From Taxillus chinensis (Eukaryota; Streptophyta; Magnoliopsida; Santalales; Loranthaceae): a DNA stretch of 64,000 nt. Every line of letters starts with the position of its first letter. Within the stretch, counting starts at the first letter, position 1. The stretch spans positions 7,735,079 to 7,799,078 of the forward strand of contig CM042091.1 of NCBI GenBank assembly GCA_023512835.1, given 5' to 3'. Below, piece by piece: positions 1-12,888 of this stretch. The position numbers and the translations under genes were made by a program. Under the pieces are notes generated by a model. It worked only from the letters and a program-made list of their open reading frames with translations. It was not told where the DNA came from and made no database searches.

Positions 1-424
1 GTTGTTATAGTAAAGTTGGTACACATAGGGCAATGAACACATAAATTGTGGATGTTTAGAACTTACCCAAAAAGTAGAGGGGAAAAAAACCAGTAAAAAA
101 GAAGAAAGAAGAAAGGGGGGCACAAGAGCAGGTGCAGATTGGACCTACATTGATAAGAAACAAGACCAGAAGGCAATCATTTTAAAATAGAAGAATGGAC
201 GTGTAGTGTAGCTTCAATGTTTGGGATTGGGAGGGTTAAAACTTAAAACGAATGTGAATGGGGCTCCCAGCCCAGGTGGGCTTAGCTAGTAAAGGGATTT
301 GGGTGGAGGAGCGGCTATTATGAAGGAAGCTAATAAACATTCATTCAACAGGAGCTTCTTAGAAAGGGTGATCAAAAATTAAGATTTTGGGCATGACATT
401 CTCATTACTGGATTGTAACAACAT

Positions 425-454
425 GTGAGTGTGTGCGTGTGTGTGTGTGTGTGT
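425..454. repeat. (GT)n microsatellite
   Basis: About 30 bp of nearly uninterrupted GT dinucleotide with one GC interruption, followed by a T-rich stretch. Confidence 0.9.
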
Positions 455-601
455 TTGTTTCTTTGTTTTTGTCGTAATAATACAAAGAGCAGCGACAATT
501 TTAAAAATAATTCCAATTCAGTGGCTACAAGGAAGAAGGGTACTGCAGGTTCTCTTCTCTCGTGCTAATAGATTAGATTCCAGGAAACAAAAAAAAAAAA
601 A

Positions 602-607
<6 letters not shown>

Positions 608-643
<36 letters not shown>
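608..643. repeat. (GA)n microsatellite next to a splice donor
   Basis: A 36 bp pure GA tract, which reads as (CT)n on the minus strand. It starts only 7 bases inside the predicted intron of the NC-domain gene. Confidence 0.9.
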
Positions 644-646
<3 letters not shown>

Positions 647-650
647 TTGC

Positions 651-744
651 CGTGGTGAGAGTAAGTAAAGAGGGCTCTCCAAGTGTAGATGTGATCGGCA
701 GGTTTGATCTCCGACCTTTGGACTTTGTGGGAGAGGAAACTCAT
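651..744 (-). CDS. NC/LRAT-domain protein, exon 1 only (partial gene)
   Basis: The minus strand encodes 31 codons plus one base, starting [20 protein letters not shown] and ending in TYSHH. This matches the N terminus of plant NC-domain (LRAT-like) proteins, whose usual form is a start of the type M-x-LLS-x-(K/R)-V, then SEIKPGDHIYT and a YSHHG motif; the histidines belong to the conserved thiol-hydrolase/acyltransferase-like fold. The ATG at 744 was chosen because it matches the family start; an upstream in-frame ATG at 801 is less likely. The codon for Gly after HH is split, and the next bases are GCAAGC, so the donor would be GC rather than GT. The remaining exons are not in the window. 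The gene is either truncated by the edge or broken; the family call is firm, intactness is not known. Confidence 0.72.
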
Positions 745-1118
745 GGTCCTCGTTTGCTTATCAACCATGAATATATCAATTCGCAGCAGATCCAAATCCA
801 CAATCAGATAGACGAGGGATCACAGATTGTCTTCTCTTCGCACCTCCAACAAAAACAAAAAAAAAAAAATCTATATTAAAAAAAAAAAAAGGAGATTCCA
901 TTAAGGATTTAGAAATAAATAATCTCACACTCACTCTCACTAACCTCCCTTCCCTTACCCTTACCCTTACCCTTTACGTTTGATAGTCGCAGTCACCGCT
1001 CAACAATCACAACAACGAAAACGACCAAGCCACTCGTGAGTCGTCGACAAGCGTGGACTCGCAATGCTCTTGAGCTTCTTCGCATCTTGAGTGTGTTGTG
1101 TGAAAAGATTTAGAAAAT

Positions 1119-1123
1119 AAAAA
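1119..1123 (-). terminator. Pol III T-run terminator of tRNA-Val
   Basis: On the minus strand a TTTTT run lies 14 bases downstream of the tRNA 3' end, the expected RNA polymerase III stop. Confidence 0.75.
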
Positions 1124-1137
1124 CAGCGGCAGAGTAA

Positions 1138-1211
1138 TGGCGTCGCCCGGGTTCGAACCGGAGACCTTCAGTGTGTTAGACTGACGTGATAACCAACTAC
1201 ACCACGACACC
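1138..1211 (-). tRNA. tRNA-Val (anticodon AAC)
   Basis: A 74-base cloverleaf on the minus strand. The acceptor stem GGTGTCG pairs with CGACGCC (one G-U at position 3-70) before discriminator A73. The anticodon stem TCAGT/ACTGA encloses loop CTAACAC, giving anticodon AAC. The T arm carries GGTTCGAACCC, the internal B box. There is no intron and no encoded CCA. It decodes valine GUU/GUC codons and looks functional. Confidence 0.96.
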
Positions 1212-2489
1212 GTCTCTGAAGTTTTTTCTAATTGAATTATATTATTTATGGTATTCGTTTGATAGCAATGTACCCAATTAAATGCTATTATATGTTTGGA
1301 ACTTTACTGTTTGCTACCGAGACGTATCATATACGTTGGCTCTTCTTTCATTCATTCATTCATAGTAACATACTTTGGGCATGAATTAACAAACTTTTTT
1401 TTCCATTCATTTATTCTTGCATTCATTCATTCAGTATTTTTTTTTCCCACTCCTCTTTAACATCATAAATTAACAATCTTTGGGCATGAATTTCAGCCAT
1501 CGTTTCCTTTTGGATATCCACTGCTCATCAACTTTTTTCCCTTTTGGGTTCTGCTTCTGCTGCTGCAAAGGTATCAAATACCATGTATTTGAATCTCATC
1601 TGCAGGAAGGAAGGTTTCTTTACAAATTAAGTCGCCTCTTGAAGACGAAGACCAAAACGAACACCACATCTTATTAAAATGTATCCGAATGAGATTGTTT
1701 GCAATTCCCTACAAATTCCTGAGATAACCCATTTGAGAGTCTCTTTCCATAAATACAAATTCTGACCATAAGCAGCTGCTTGTGAGTGCATTGACCAGAA
1801 AAATCAGAAAGCCCCCACTACTTTAGGAGTCTCTTTCCGTGCATCTATAGTTCTGGAATTTCAGAGGATAAATAAGAATAATGAATTGAGGTTGAGAAAG
1901 AAGAAACATCACCACGACTTAGTACACAACCATTAACCTTACGCAGTCGCATGCAATCGGGTCCATCTGTTCAATGAAGGCTCCATTTTGCCAGTCCTTT
2001 GTTTGGACTGAAAGGGGAGGGAATGAAATTATTAAGCCTTGTTATCAACATGTTTTTTTCCTTCCAGTGCAGGGAAAATGGAGAGGACGTAAAATTAACC
2101 TTCAGGGAGTGGATCTTCATGTCAACATTAAGTTTATTTGAAATCAGAGGAATACATAGTGCCTGCATTCGGATATATGCGTGTTTTCCCTTATTTTCTC
2201 TATCCAAGGAGCAATGGGTTTATTTGTCCTAGCATGTACGTCTCCAAAGGGTACTACTGCTTTTGGCTTCAATATACTTGCATCGGAAAACAATCGCCTT
2301 GCTAATGGCTTTCTTTTCTGATAATGATTATTTCTCTTCCATCAACACACACACACACACATGCATGCGTGTCTGATATCATAGATATTAAGAAGTCGAA
2401 AGGACAGTGCTGGAAAAAAACCCAAAACTGGAGGGATTATAACCTTACAACAAGGAAAGAAAGGAATAAAAGTGCGAGAATGCTAAATA
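1212..2489. other. Intergenic region, tRNA to polymerase III subunit gene
   Basis: No supported gene. Short ATTC-rich runs occur near 1350-1430 and a (CA)n tract at about 2344-2361. The part nearest 2489 is presumably the 3' UTR of the minus-strand polymerase subunit gene. Confidence 0.5.
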
Positions 2490-4830
2490 TTAGTTCTCAG
2501 TCCACTTCTTCTCACATTTGAGGCATGTGTAGAATATTGTCATTGGTTCATCTGCTGATCGGGTTTGTGCTTGATGAAATGTGGCCTTCCCATGTCCGCA
2601 TTCTTTGCAAGTAACTAGAAAATGATAAGCAAAAGGGAAGGGGAAAAAACATATCAGTAACAGCGATTCATCATCAAAAGTTATACTTACAACTTTTATC
2701 CAAAATGTTCATCACCAACGCCAGTTTCTAGAGATCCTATTGCTAAAACACGTTCTAACTTCTCTGAGTGTGAAATATTAACCATAAAGGACCAGCAACA
2801 GAAAATAGAACAAATTTATAGAAGCATATGGATGGCCAATTAATGGCACAAACCATTTTTAATCAAATACCCAACATTACTTTCACTATACCCAACATTA
2901 CTCAAACAGTTTCTGTTATGTTTTTTTGGGCGCTTGGTAAGAGCTCACATGGTCTTACTTGCTGTGGTAGGTAAATAGAGATCGGTTAGAGTATATTAAT
3001 TAATTACCTTTTACATTTATTTCATTTACAGTTTTACCTTTCCATCAAAATTCTCCATTGCCATTCAAGTCAACACTTCCAACTACCCAGTACCCATTAG
3101 AAAAGAAGTCCCCTGTTATCACGAATCTCTCTATCCCATGGGTTTTACTAGCCATGGACTCGGCTAAACTCATGGAAATCCTGCAAATATCCATTCTCCT
3201 CCAACCTTCCTTGGGATGCAAATTGTTTTTTTATTTCATTTTATAATCACTTCTTAATCTGATCTGATAATTGGATTGGAATGATTTAAATTTGGGACCT
3301 TGTTGCCTTCTCCCCCAAAGTAGCTCATGACACAAAACCATAGCAAAGACGATTACAACGGTTCATGGTTCCTCACCAGATTGGAGGCCATGGAAGAGCC
3401 TCCGTCTTGTTCCTGCGTTTTGATTTCGAGATCTGGTGTTTGGAGCATGCCATGAGGAAAATGCAGGTACTCAAGTTGGTTATGGTTCGATGGTGGCAGT
3501 GGTGCTGCTCTTCCGAAGCTGCATTAGTTGTTGCAGCTGCAGTGCTTGCCATGTTCGATCCCAATGGCATCTACGTTATCTTGAGCAATGTCCATTGCCA
3601 AGAAGGTTGATGTCAATTGAGCACTGCATGACGAGTATGAAGGTCAATGAGAATTAAGAGGTACCTCTTAATGATTTTTCTTTTTAAAAATGTCTAATTC
3701 AGTGAGAGCTATTATGAGACTTGTATGAGGTGCAATCAAACGCCTCTTACATACATATCTCTCACAGAATTAAGACATTATCCAACTAAGAAGCTTAATA
3801 AGACTAAACAAACATCACCTAGGTCTCTTTCTTGCAATCATTAAACCTTAGTTTAAGTATTATCTACTACAATTTTTATTTATGTAACTTATTTTCGTTT
3901 CTTTTCTTTTTTCATTCCTCTCTCTCTCTCTCTCTCCCTCTCTTATGAGTCTCTCATAGAAAACCAACATAAAATTCCCCTAAAGCTTATATAAAGAACT
4001 CAGGCTTTTTCATATCCTCGCAATTATTTCATAATGCATTACTAGGCTGCCTCAATTAATATTAAGTTTAGTTTAGTACAAAATTTATAATGTACGTTGG
4101 CTCACACACACAAATTAAAATTAAAATTAGAAATGGGTAGGTCATTAAGTTGTATTAATTCTCAATAGAGTATTGTTCGAGCCTCCTCGAAAGCCTTAAG
4201 AGCCAACCTGGAGCAAAGGAATGCTTGGCTGGGTATGTTTGCACCCTTGTATACATATAGTCATAAACGAGAGGCAATCAATATTCACCAATGTAGTTAC
4301 TATTATTGAACAAACAGAAACCAATAGTGTGTTGGATTCACTCAAATAGTAAAAACGCATTTGAGGAAAACCCATAGTATTGAACATTTGAGGTCACAGT
4401 TATGTACTCACTTGGAATAACTCAAATAGTAAAAACGGTTGTTCAAATATAGGAAAATCAAATTAAACCAAGAGCACAATTTCATGCGGAGTGGGAGGGA
4501 TGAAAGCATACCATCAGTTTGAGCCTGTTCTTTCTTATCCTCGCTGGAGAAGATGGGATCTGCCTCCTTCTTAACCAAATGCTGTTTTCTCTTTATCTTT
4601 ACAGAATTATTTAAAAAAAAAAAAAAAAAAAAAACACGGGAAAGTTAACTTTGAAGACCAAATTAATGCTGCCTTGTTGGGATTTTGTAAAGGATCAAAC
4701 ATAAAAGAAAGCGTACCTTGTTATCTATAGTGCATACATATGGGCATATTGGGCAGAAAAATCTGCCTCGGTTGTTCATACCAGGCAATTCATACTGCAC
4801 CAGCATCCCACAAGTTGGGCAAAATTCCAT
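2490..4830 (-). CDS. NRPC11: DNA-directed RNA polymerase III subunit, RPC11/RPC10 (TFIIS-like) family
   Basis: Exons on the minus strand: 4717-4830, 4512-4596 and 2490-2614, joining in phase to 324 bases (107 aa plus stop), the usual family length. The subunit belongs to the nuclear Pol III core and is needed for 3'-end RNA cleavage and termination. The N-terminal zinc ribbon shows MEFCPTC (Cys4, Cys7) and FFCPIC (Cys26, Cys29). A charged linker follows (about 39-66). The C-terminal TFIIS-type ribbon has TCKECGHG (Cys69, Cys72), RSADEPMTIFYTC with the acidic DE pair at 88-89, and CLKCEKKW (Cys97, Cys100). All splice sites are GT-AG. Intron 2 is large (1.9 kb). An untranslated first exon probably ends at 5068 (donor GTACGC) and joins at 4840, ten bases before the ATG. 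Confidence 0.93.
2615..4511 (-). other. Large intron 2 of the polymerase III subunit gene
   Basis: 1,897 bp between two short coding exons. It has a (CT)n tract at about 3918-3936 and several 50-80 codon open frames on both strands (for example near 3058-3246 and 3365-3657) that I could not assign to any family. Its size suggests an old insertion, but no terminal repeats were recognised. Confidence 0.6.
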
Positions 4831-5067
4831 TTGATGTTACCTGGGTAATTTGTTGCCAAATCCAAAATGTAAAACCGGATTGATATACACTGCTATACAG
4901 TAACAGATTAAGCCAATGAAGTAAAATTATCAAGAAATTCCAAACCAAATTAAAACACTAACAATGTTGAGAATCAACGATACATAAAACTAAGTAGAAA
5001 AATACTCGATTGATTGATTGAACATGATAAAACAACATGAGAAAGAGACTAATAAGGGCGGGCGTAC

Positions 5068-5150
5068 CGGAGGTTGCTGGTCGTTCCAGAGAGAGGCACA
5101 GACAGCAGGAAGATCGCGCCGCTGGGAGTTACTTGAGGCCACCGTTTGAT
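5068..5150 (-). other. Probable 5' UTR exon of the polymerase III subunit gene
   Basis: A GC-richer segment ends on the minus strand with donor CCG|GTACGC at 5068/5067; a matching acceptor (ACCCAG) lies just before 4840, removing a 227 bp leader intron. The upstream edge is approximate. Confidence 0.55.
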
Positions 5151-7491
<2,341 letters not shown>

Positions 7492-9442
7492 ATGTGATGG
7501 GAAGATAAACCCTTGCAGGGTGTTGGGAGGTCGGATTTTCATCTGCCGCCATCGATGTTTTTTTGATATCTCTCAGCAGATTTAAACGTTCCCCGTGCTT
7601 TTGTGTTCTTTTTCATTCCATTGCTTTCATATGCTTTTCACCCCCGTGTGGTTTGCTATTCCCTTTCAACTTGTTGCGTGTATTCTGGCGAGAATAACGT
7701 TTCCGGCTTGTTTGCTGGACTCCGAATCTTTGAACTGGCCTGTGATGTTTTTGTAATGTATAATGTATTCTTACGAGTTCGTTTATTTTATTTTTTTTTG
7801 CCTTTTTTCATAAAAATCTAGTGTTCTATTTTATGCCTTATAAAAGCCTAGGGAATTTAATTTTTAGTATTTGAAAAATGGTTTTTTAAATGAGAAATTT
7901 TAGAAAGCGACTGAATATGAGGTAGTACTTTTTCCTCTATATGATAGTACTCTATTTAATTACGAATATTTTTGTAATTCCAATAAAGTAAATGAATTAA
8001 TTCTTGAAATTTCATTTTCCTTGGATTTAGTTTATGTTCAATATTTTTTTTACTTTATCATTAAATAATGTTTAAAATGAAATAACAAAATGACGCCTGT
8101 ATTTGTTAGTTCAATTGATGCTCTTATATTTAGAAATTTATTATTTATTTATAAATATTTTTATTATAATTTTTTAATATATATTATTATACTTGTAATA
8201 TTTTTATTATTGATAATAAATAAAAATTAAAAAAATAGTTAATATTTTTTAAAAATAAGTAAATTATATATTTTTTATTTTTAAAATAAAAATTAAAAAT
8301 ATTAAAATTGCTGTGAATTTTCTTATAACATAAATCTTTTTGTATTTGATAAAATTATTTTTTGTTTATTTGTTAAAAAATGTTTCAATATAATAAATAA
8401 TTTAATTTAATTATGAAATAATCATATTTGTTTATATATAAGTTCATCAATAAGCTGGTTAAATTTTTTGTTTACAGTTTTTAAGATTTTGTATTTGTGT
8501 TTCTGAATAATTTATAAATATCATAATTTAAGGTTCACACATAAAAACCTTGATAGCCAAAATATTTTAGGTATAAATTATTCAAAAGGATAGCTAAGAT
8601 GATATTATTGTTTTACTAAATTAAACATCATTTAACTAAATAAGCACCAGCTTAATTACACGGGGATATTTAATTAGGAACTCTTGATATCCTTGTTATC
8701 AGTTTTTTCATGGATTCGGGTTAGGACTAAATAGTATAACAGAACAATTAAAATTATTTTAAAAATATTAAACACGTTGAAAAAATGGGACACGGCAAAA
8801 AATGAAAGGTTAGGCGGTGCTTGAACCAAATTACGTTGGTAGTTGGTAGGATGGAGAATGCGCTTTTAACAAGTAAATTAGTAAAAAATAAAATATGATG
8901 AATTTAGTTAGTCAAATAGAGGGAAAAAATTTTAAAAATTTAAAATGACTTTTTTTAATAAAAAAATAAAAAATTGAAATATATTGTTTAAAAATAATTA
9001 CTTTATTTAAATAAAGTAATATTTTATTTTAAAAATTAGTTTACGAAAACATAATCACATTTTCGAATTATAAATATATAATTAATTATTTAGAAGTCCA
9101 TAAAAATTAGAATTATAAATATATAATTAATTAAAAAGTATATAAGAAAATCACAATCATTATATTACTTGATTCTTACCGTTTTTTAAAAATATTATTA
9201 GAATATTAATTAATCGTTACTAAAGATCATCATTTCGAATATAATTATAAATAATTTATTATTCTATCCTATACATTATTTCACCTAAATTCATTGGTAA
9301 TCGAAAACTTCAATAAAACGATAAAAGGAAGAAAATGGGATATTACAAAAATTAATGAATTAGTGTCCACTACAACTCGGTTGCACGATAATACAGCAGT
9401 TCAGAAAATTCTAGATAGTCCAAAACTTACAAAATGATTTCA
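7492..9442. other. Intergenic, AT-rich, no gene seen
   Basis: The first 350 bases are probably the RPL40 3' UTR. From 7,850 to 9,400 the sequence is very AT-rich with poly-A/T runs and no supported coding or repeat structure. Confidence 0.6.
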
Positions 9443-12147
9443 TTATCTCTCCCTCTCAGCGGCTGTCTCTGCTTGTTGTTGCTGCACATAATTTGATGTG
9501 GTCACCGGATCCGCCCTCTCAGGGACGCCCAGTAACAGTCCATCGATATCTACAGCTAAAAGCAGTTTCCACCATATGCACCCAGTAGACAGGACTTCTG
9601 GTGGCTGAACAATCATCAATATGTCATCATCTTTCAGTAGCATTCCAAATACAGTTGCTGAGCCACCCTCTTCTATGTACCTGCCACATCCATTTCAAGT
9701 CCATGGGAAATCAGTGGAAGTCAAGCTAATGGATCTATAGGTATCATTTCCATTTTCTATGTTCTTGAACCAAGGAGGTGGGGCATTTACCCTTCTTCCA
9801 AACGCAACATACGGGCACCAGCCGAGAGATTTCTGTCACCTAACCATTTCGTTAAGTGGGAAGATAAATATCTGCATTTCCTTGTTGTTTCAATAAGCCT
9901 TCTCTCGGGGATCAGTGGAATAACTTGACATCCAGAACCAGCTTTCACTAAAGCTCTGATGCCAGACTTCTTATCAGTTATGAAGAAGTCCGTGGAAAAC
10001 CTCTGTTAGGCAGAAGGAATGTCCTACCACATTAACACAAGTTCTAAATAGATTTTGTTTTTAAGCATAGTATATAAAGATTTAGATGTTAAAAAAAGGT
10101 TCGAGGAAGACAATAGTGCAATGGGTACAGGTGCAAACAAGTTCAGAGTATCTAAATGGATTCACAAGAGTACAGGTGCAAACAAGTAAAAGTTCATACA
10201 TTGGACAAAAGTTTGAACCCTAGTTTCGATTGATGGAAATATGGGAAAATATGAAGGTCATCCTAAGTTAGGGAAGAATGGCCCTATTCTCTTCTTTTGA
10301 CACCATTTAATCCTTAAACAAAAAGGCCCTGATGAACTTTTCTTTTTGGTGGAACCCGGATAGTTGTCAGTAGAAACTATAAGCATAAACAAATTGTTGC
10401 CAGGCAATAAAGGACGTTGGAAAATCTATTTGAAGGCATCTAAAACGTGGAGTCTGTGATCTGCAAACATTACCATGATTTATGGTGCAAGATTTATTGA
10501 AGATTCATAAAATTAACATAGACGGTTGAGAGTTTTTGAATAGATTAGGCCAACAATACATAACAAAAAAAAGGGCAATGACCGACAAGGGTGTTCTTTT
10601 ATCAGGGGATATGGTTTTACATAAAAAAAATATGATTCACTGTTGAGGAAGGGCATCAGCATGACTGAGAATATGGCTCTAAAAAGACAACATTATCATT
10701 AAATGTAGCAGATCCCAAAGTGGTGATTGAGCCTATGTATCTTAATTTTTATGTTGACAAGCGGATATTGTTGGAATTTTCCCTGCAAGAAGATGTTGTT
10801 AGATAGTAAATGTTGAAAAGGAACGATATGAGTTGAATTGGAGACACAAAGCAATCAAATGATGCACTTGGATACCTCAGAATAAGTAATATTCCATTGG
10901 AAACATGAGTTGGCAACATTTGTTGGCCTTGTGTTAAATCCTCTGTATTCATATAAAAGAGTAGAAGTATAGATACATCTGGAAATCTTCTCATAGGAAG
11001 ATTCGAGCGAAACACTCCCACATGATATGAGCTGAAACCATCAGAATCAAAAACTGTACTTGAGCCATCATCAAGAGGAAAGAACAGAACATAATTTCCA
11101 TTGATAAAATAAACCAAGTTAACAAAGGAATAAACATGTTAGAAACGAAGTCAACCTGCCAGTACATGGTTAGTTGCATGCCAAGTAAAAACAAAATACA
11201 AGGGCAGCTAGAAATCTGTGTATGTTAAGCCAATGCTAGGTGCTAAAAATTGGGAGCTTTGCAACAAAATATCAAATTGCACTTGATCTACGCTAAAGAA
11301 ATAATAAATAAAAGAACATCATCCTTGATTCTTGTCATTAGTTACTGAAATGTTGATCTAATAAACAAAATGGTTTTAACATGAGCATACTGCATTGGTA
11401 AAAGTGCAAAACTCCTAATAATTCAGCTCATTATAGAAAGCAAAACAACATCAAATCAGGATGACAGAATTTTTGAATCAAATCCGTTTGCACAAGGTTT
11501 GAACAGTACCTGGACACATCCTAGTCTCTTACCCTATTAAATACCGTCCATTTAGGACAACTGAATGTTTAGATATCACAAAGGCAAGTTTAAGCTGGTT
11601 GGAGTTGGAGGAATTATTAACCAAGCCTAAGAGGGTGTTTGGGGAAGTTCCCATTTGTTTCTGTTTATAAAAAGTCGAGAAATGATAATAATGAACTGCC
11701 TCAAACACTGTTTTAAACGGGCATTTATAAACAAAAAGGACAAACAGCATCTCAAGGGACTACTTCTAACCCGCAAGAATTCTGTTTATGGTATGACATC
11801 ATATCCCAAGGGATGAGCTTTCAAATTTACTAAAATATTTAGAGGGCGTTTGGTGGAAGTTCTCTTATGTTTGTTTACAAGAAGAAACATGGTTATAGAC
11901 AGTTGAAGAATGATAAGAAACAAAACAAAATTAAATTCCCTACCACCTTTTTCATTATTAAATGAGGAATTTTTTTTTCTAATGATATGTTCAAGGATTG
12001 ACTCCATCACATCAATTATAGGACGGTATAAGTAAAGCGTAGATTCCTGGAATAAGTGTACAATTTGCTATTTGCACAAAGGTCTGCTCAGAAAAATGCA
12101 AAAGGGGAAAATGAAAATATTTCAAAATGTCAATCTGCGTGTGCGTG

Positions 12148-12207
<60 letters not shown>

Positions 12208-12587
12208 CAGACCCCAGTGATCTTGACAAGCTGGCCATGGCGAGCTAGGCGGAGGTCAGAGTCGGGTAAGGAGTGGAAGAAGAGGCGAAGGGCACGGCGG
12301 CGCGGGAGGGAGTTGCAGAGAAGGAAGGAGAGGACGAGAGTGGAGAGGAATAGGAAGGAAATGAAGAAGGCGGCGTTGTGGACCACCACCAAGATGAATG
12401 TGGAGAACCCAAAACCCACCACAAACAGGAATATCAGAACCCACAGCGCTTGTGGTGGGATTATGGGATTAGGTGTCTTCCTGCAGCAACAGCACCACCA
12501 CCAACAATGCCCGTCTCTCCCCCTCACTGCGTTTGAATTTGTGAGATCGTCCATCCCCTCCTTAATTTCTCTCTTTGCTTTACCCAC
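9443..12587 (-). CDS. Membrane protein of the At1g16860-like family
   Basis: Four minus-strand exons, 12213-12587, 10876-11031, 9791-10002 and 9443-9680, join in phase to 981 bases (326 aa). A Cys/Trp-rich N terminus (CWWWCCCC) is followed by two adjacent hydrophobic segments (about 49-69 and 72-90), then the conserved PDSDLRLARHGQLVKITG. Exon 2 gives CGSVSLESSYEKISRCIYTS and TLLYEYRGF; exon 3 has SGIRALVKAG and KWLGDRNLS; exon 4 has DDDILMIVQPPE and STGC. These match the plant family of At1g16860 (function unknown, membrane-associated). A second start at 12554 (MDDLTNS) is equally plausible. All donors and acceptors are GT-AG. Intron 1 (1,181 bp) opens almost directly into a 53 bp CT tract. 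The C-terminal 10-15 residues (QQQQAETAAERER) are not conserved. Confidence 0.88.
11628..11880. repeat. MITE-like sequences in intron 1 of the membrane-protein gene
   Basis: Two stretches begin with GAGGGTGTTTGG / GAGGGCGTTTGG (about 11631 and 11841) and are followed by similar text (AAGTTCYCNTNTGTTT). An inverted CAAACACT lies near 11702. This looks like nested small transposon remnants; ends and target duplications were not resolved. Confidence 0.35.
12151..12203. repeat. (GA)n microsatellite at a splice donor
   Basis: 53 bp of pure GA; on the minus strand it is (CT)n starting about 9 bases after the donor of intron 1 of the At1g16860-like gene. Confidence 0.95.
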
Positions 12588-12658
12588 CTTTTCCCCCTTT
12601 CACTCGCACACGCTCTCTCCCTCTTTCTCTGTTCGACGTTACTATAGACTAGTCAATA

Positions 12659-12687
12659 GAGTGTGTGTGTGGCGCGCGCGCGCACGT
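12659..12687. repeat. Alternating GT/GC tract with Z-DNA potential
   Basis: A run of GTGTGTGTG followed by GCGCGCGCGCGCAC, almost wholly alternating purine-pyrimidine, located 70-100 bases upstream of the minus-strand ATG at 12587. Confidence 0.8.
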
Positions 12688-12725
12688 TCTCCCCGGGGTC
12701 CTGTCACTGTGAATGTGGCTAGGAG

Positions 12726-12888
12726 TCGAGGACTGTCGGACTCAACGGGGGTTGTGGGATGGACCTGTTAACGGCGCCGTTATAAAGAAGCTGTAAGTTC
12801 CAATCCCTCTAAAATTCTAAACAAAAATGCGGCAGATAATAACGGCGCCGTTAGTAGGTCCATCCCACGAACCCAGTTCAGTCCTCGA
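12726..12888. repeat. Imperfect inverted repeat containing two AACGGCGCCGTT palindromes
   Basis: Left arm 12726-12781 and right arm 12841-12888 are reverse complements: both contain TCGAGGACTG, then GTGGGATGGACCT, then the 12 bp palindrome AACGGCGCCGTT (12770-12781 and 12841-12852). The arms differ by an 8-base length difference in the middle. A 59 bp spacer separates them. It sits just upstream of the membrane-protein gene and could be a small foldback transposon or a structured regulatory site. Confidence 0.85.

Larger units (their letters stand above)
1..650 (-). other. Probable intron 1 of the NC-domain gene
   Basis: Lies directly downstream, on the minus strand, of the exon at 651-744. 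No sequence resembling the next conserved NC-domain segment was found here, so the rest of that gene is probably beyond the left edge. It holds a (GT)n tract at 425-454 and a (GA)n tract at 608-643 and is otherwise featureless. Confidence 0.5.

Noticed and set aside
945..976. CCCTTA repeats that look telomeric
   Set aside because: The unit CCCTTA is not the plant telomere unit (CCCTAAA) nor the CCCTAA type in either orientation; only about four copies.
12127..12771. 214-codon plus-strand open frame
   Set aside because: It is antisense to exon 1 and the CT-rich intron of the At1g16860-like gene, starts within the GA microsatellite, and shows no domain.
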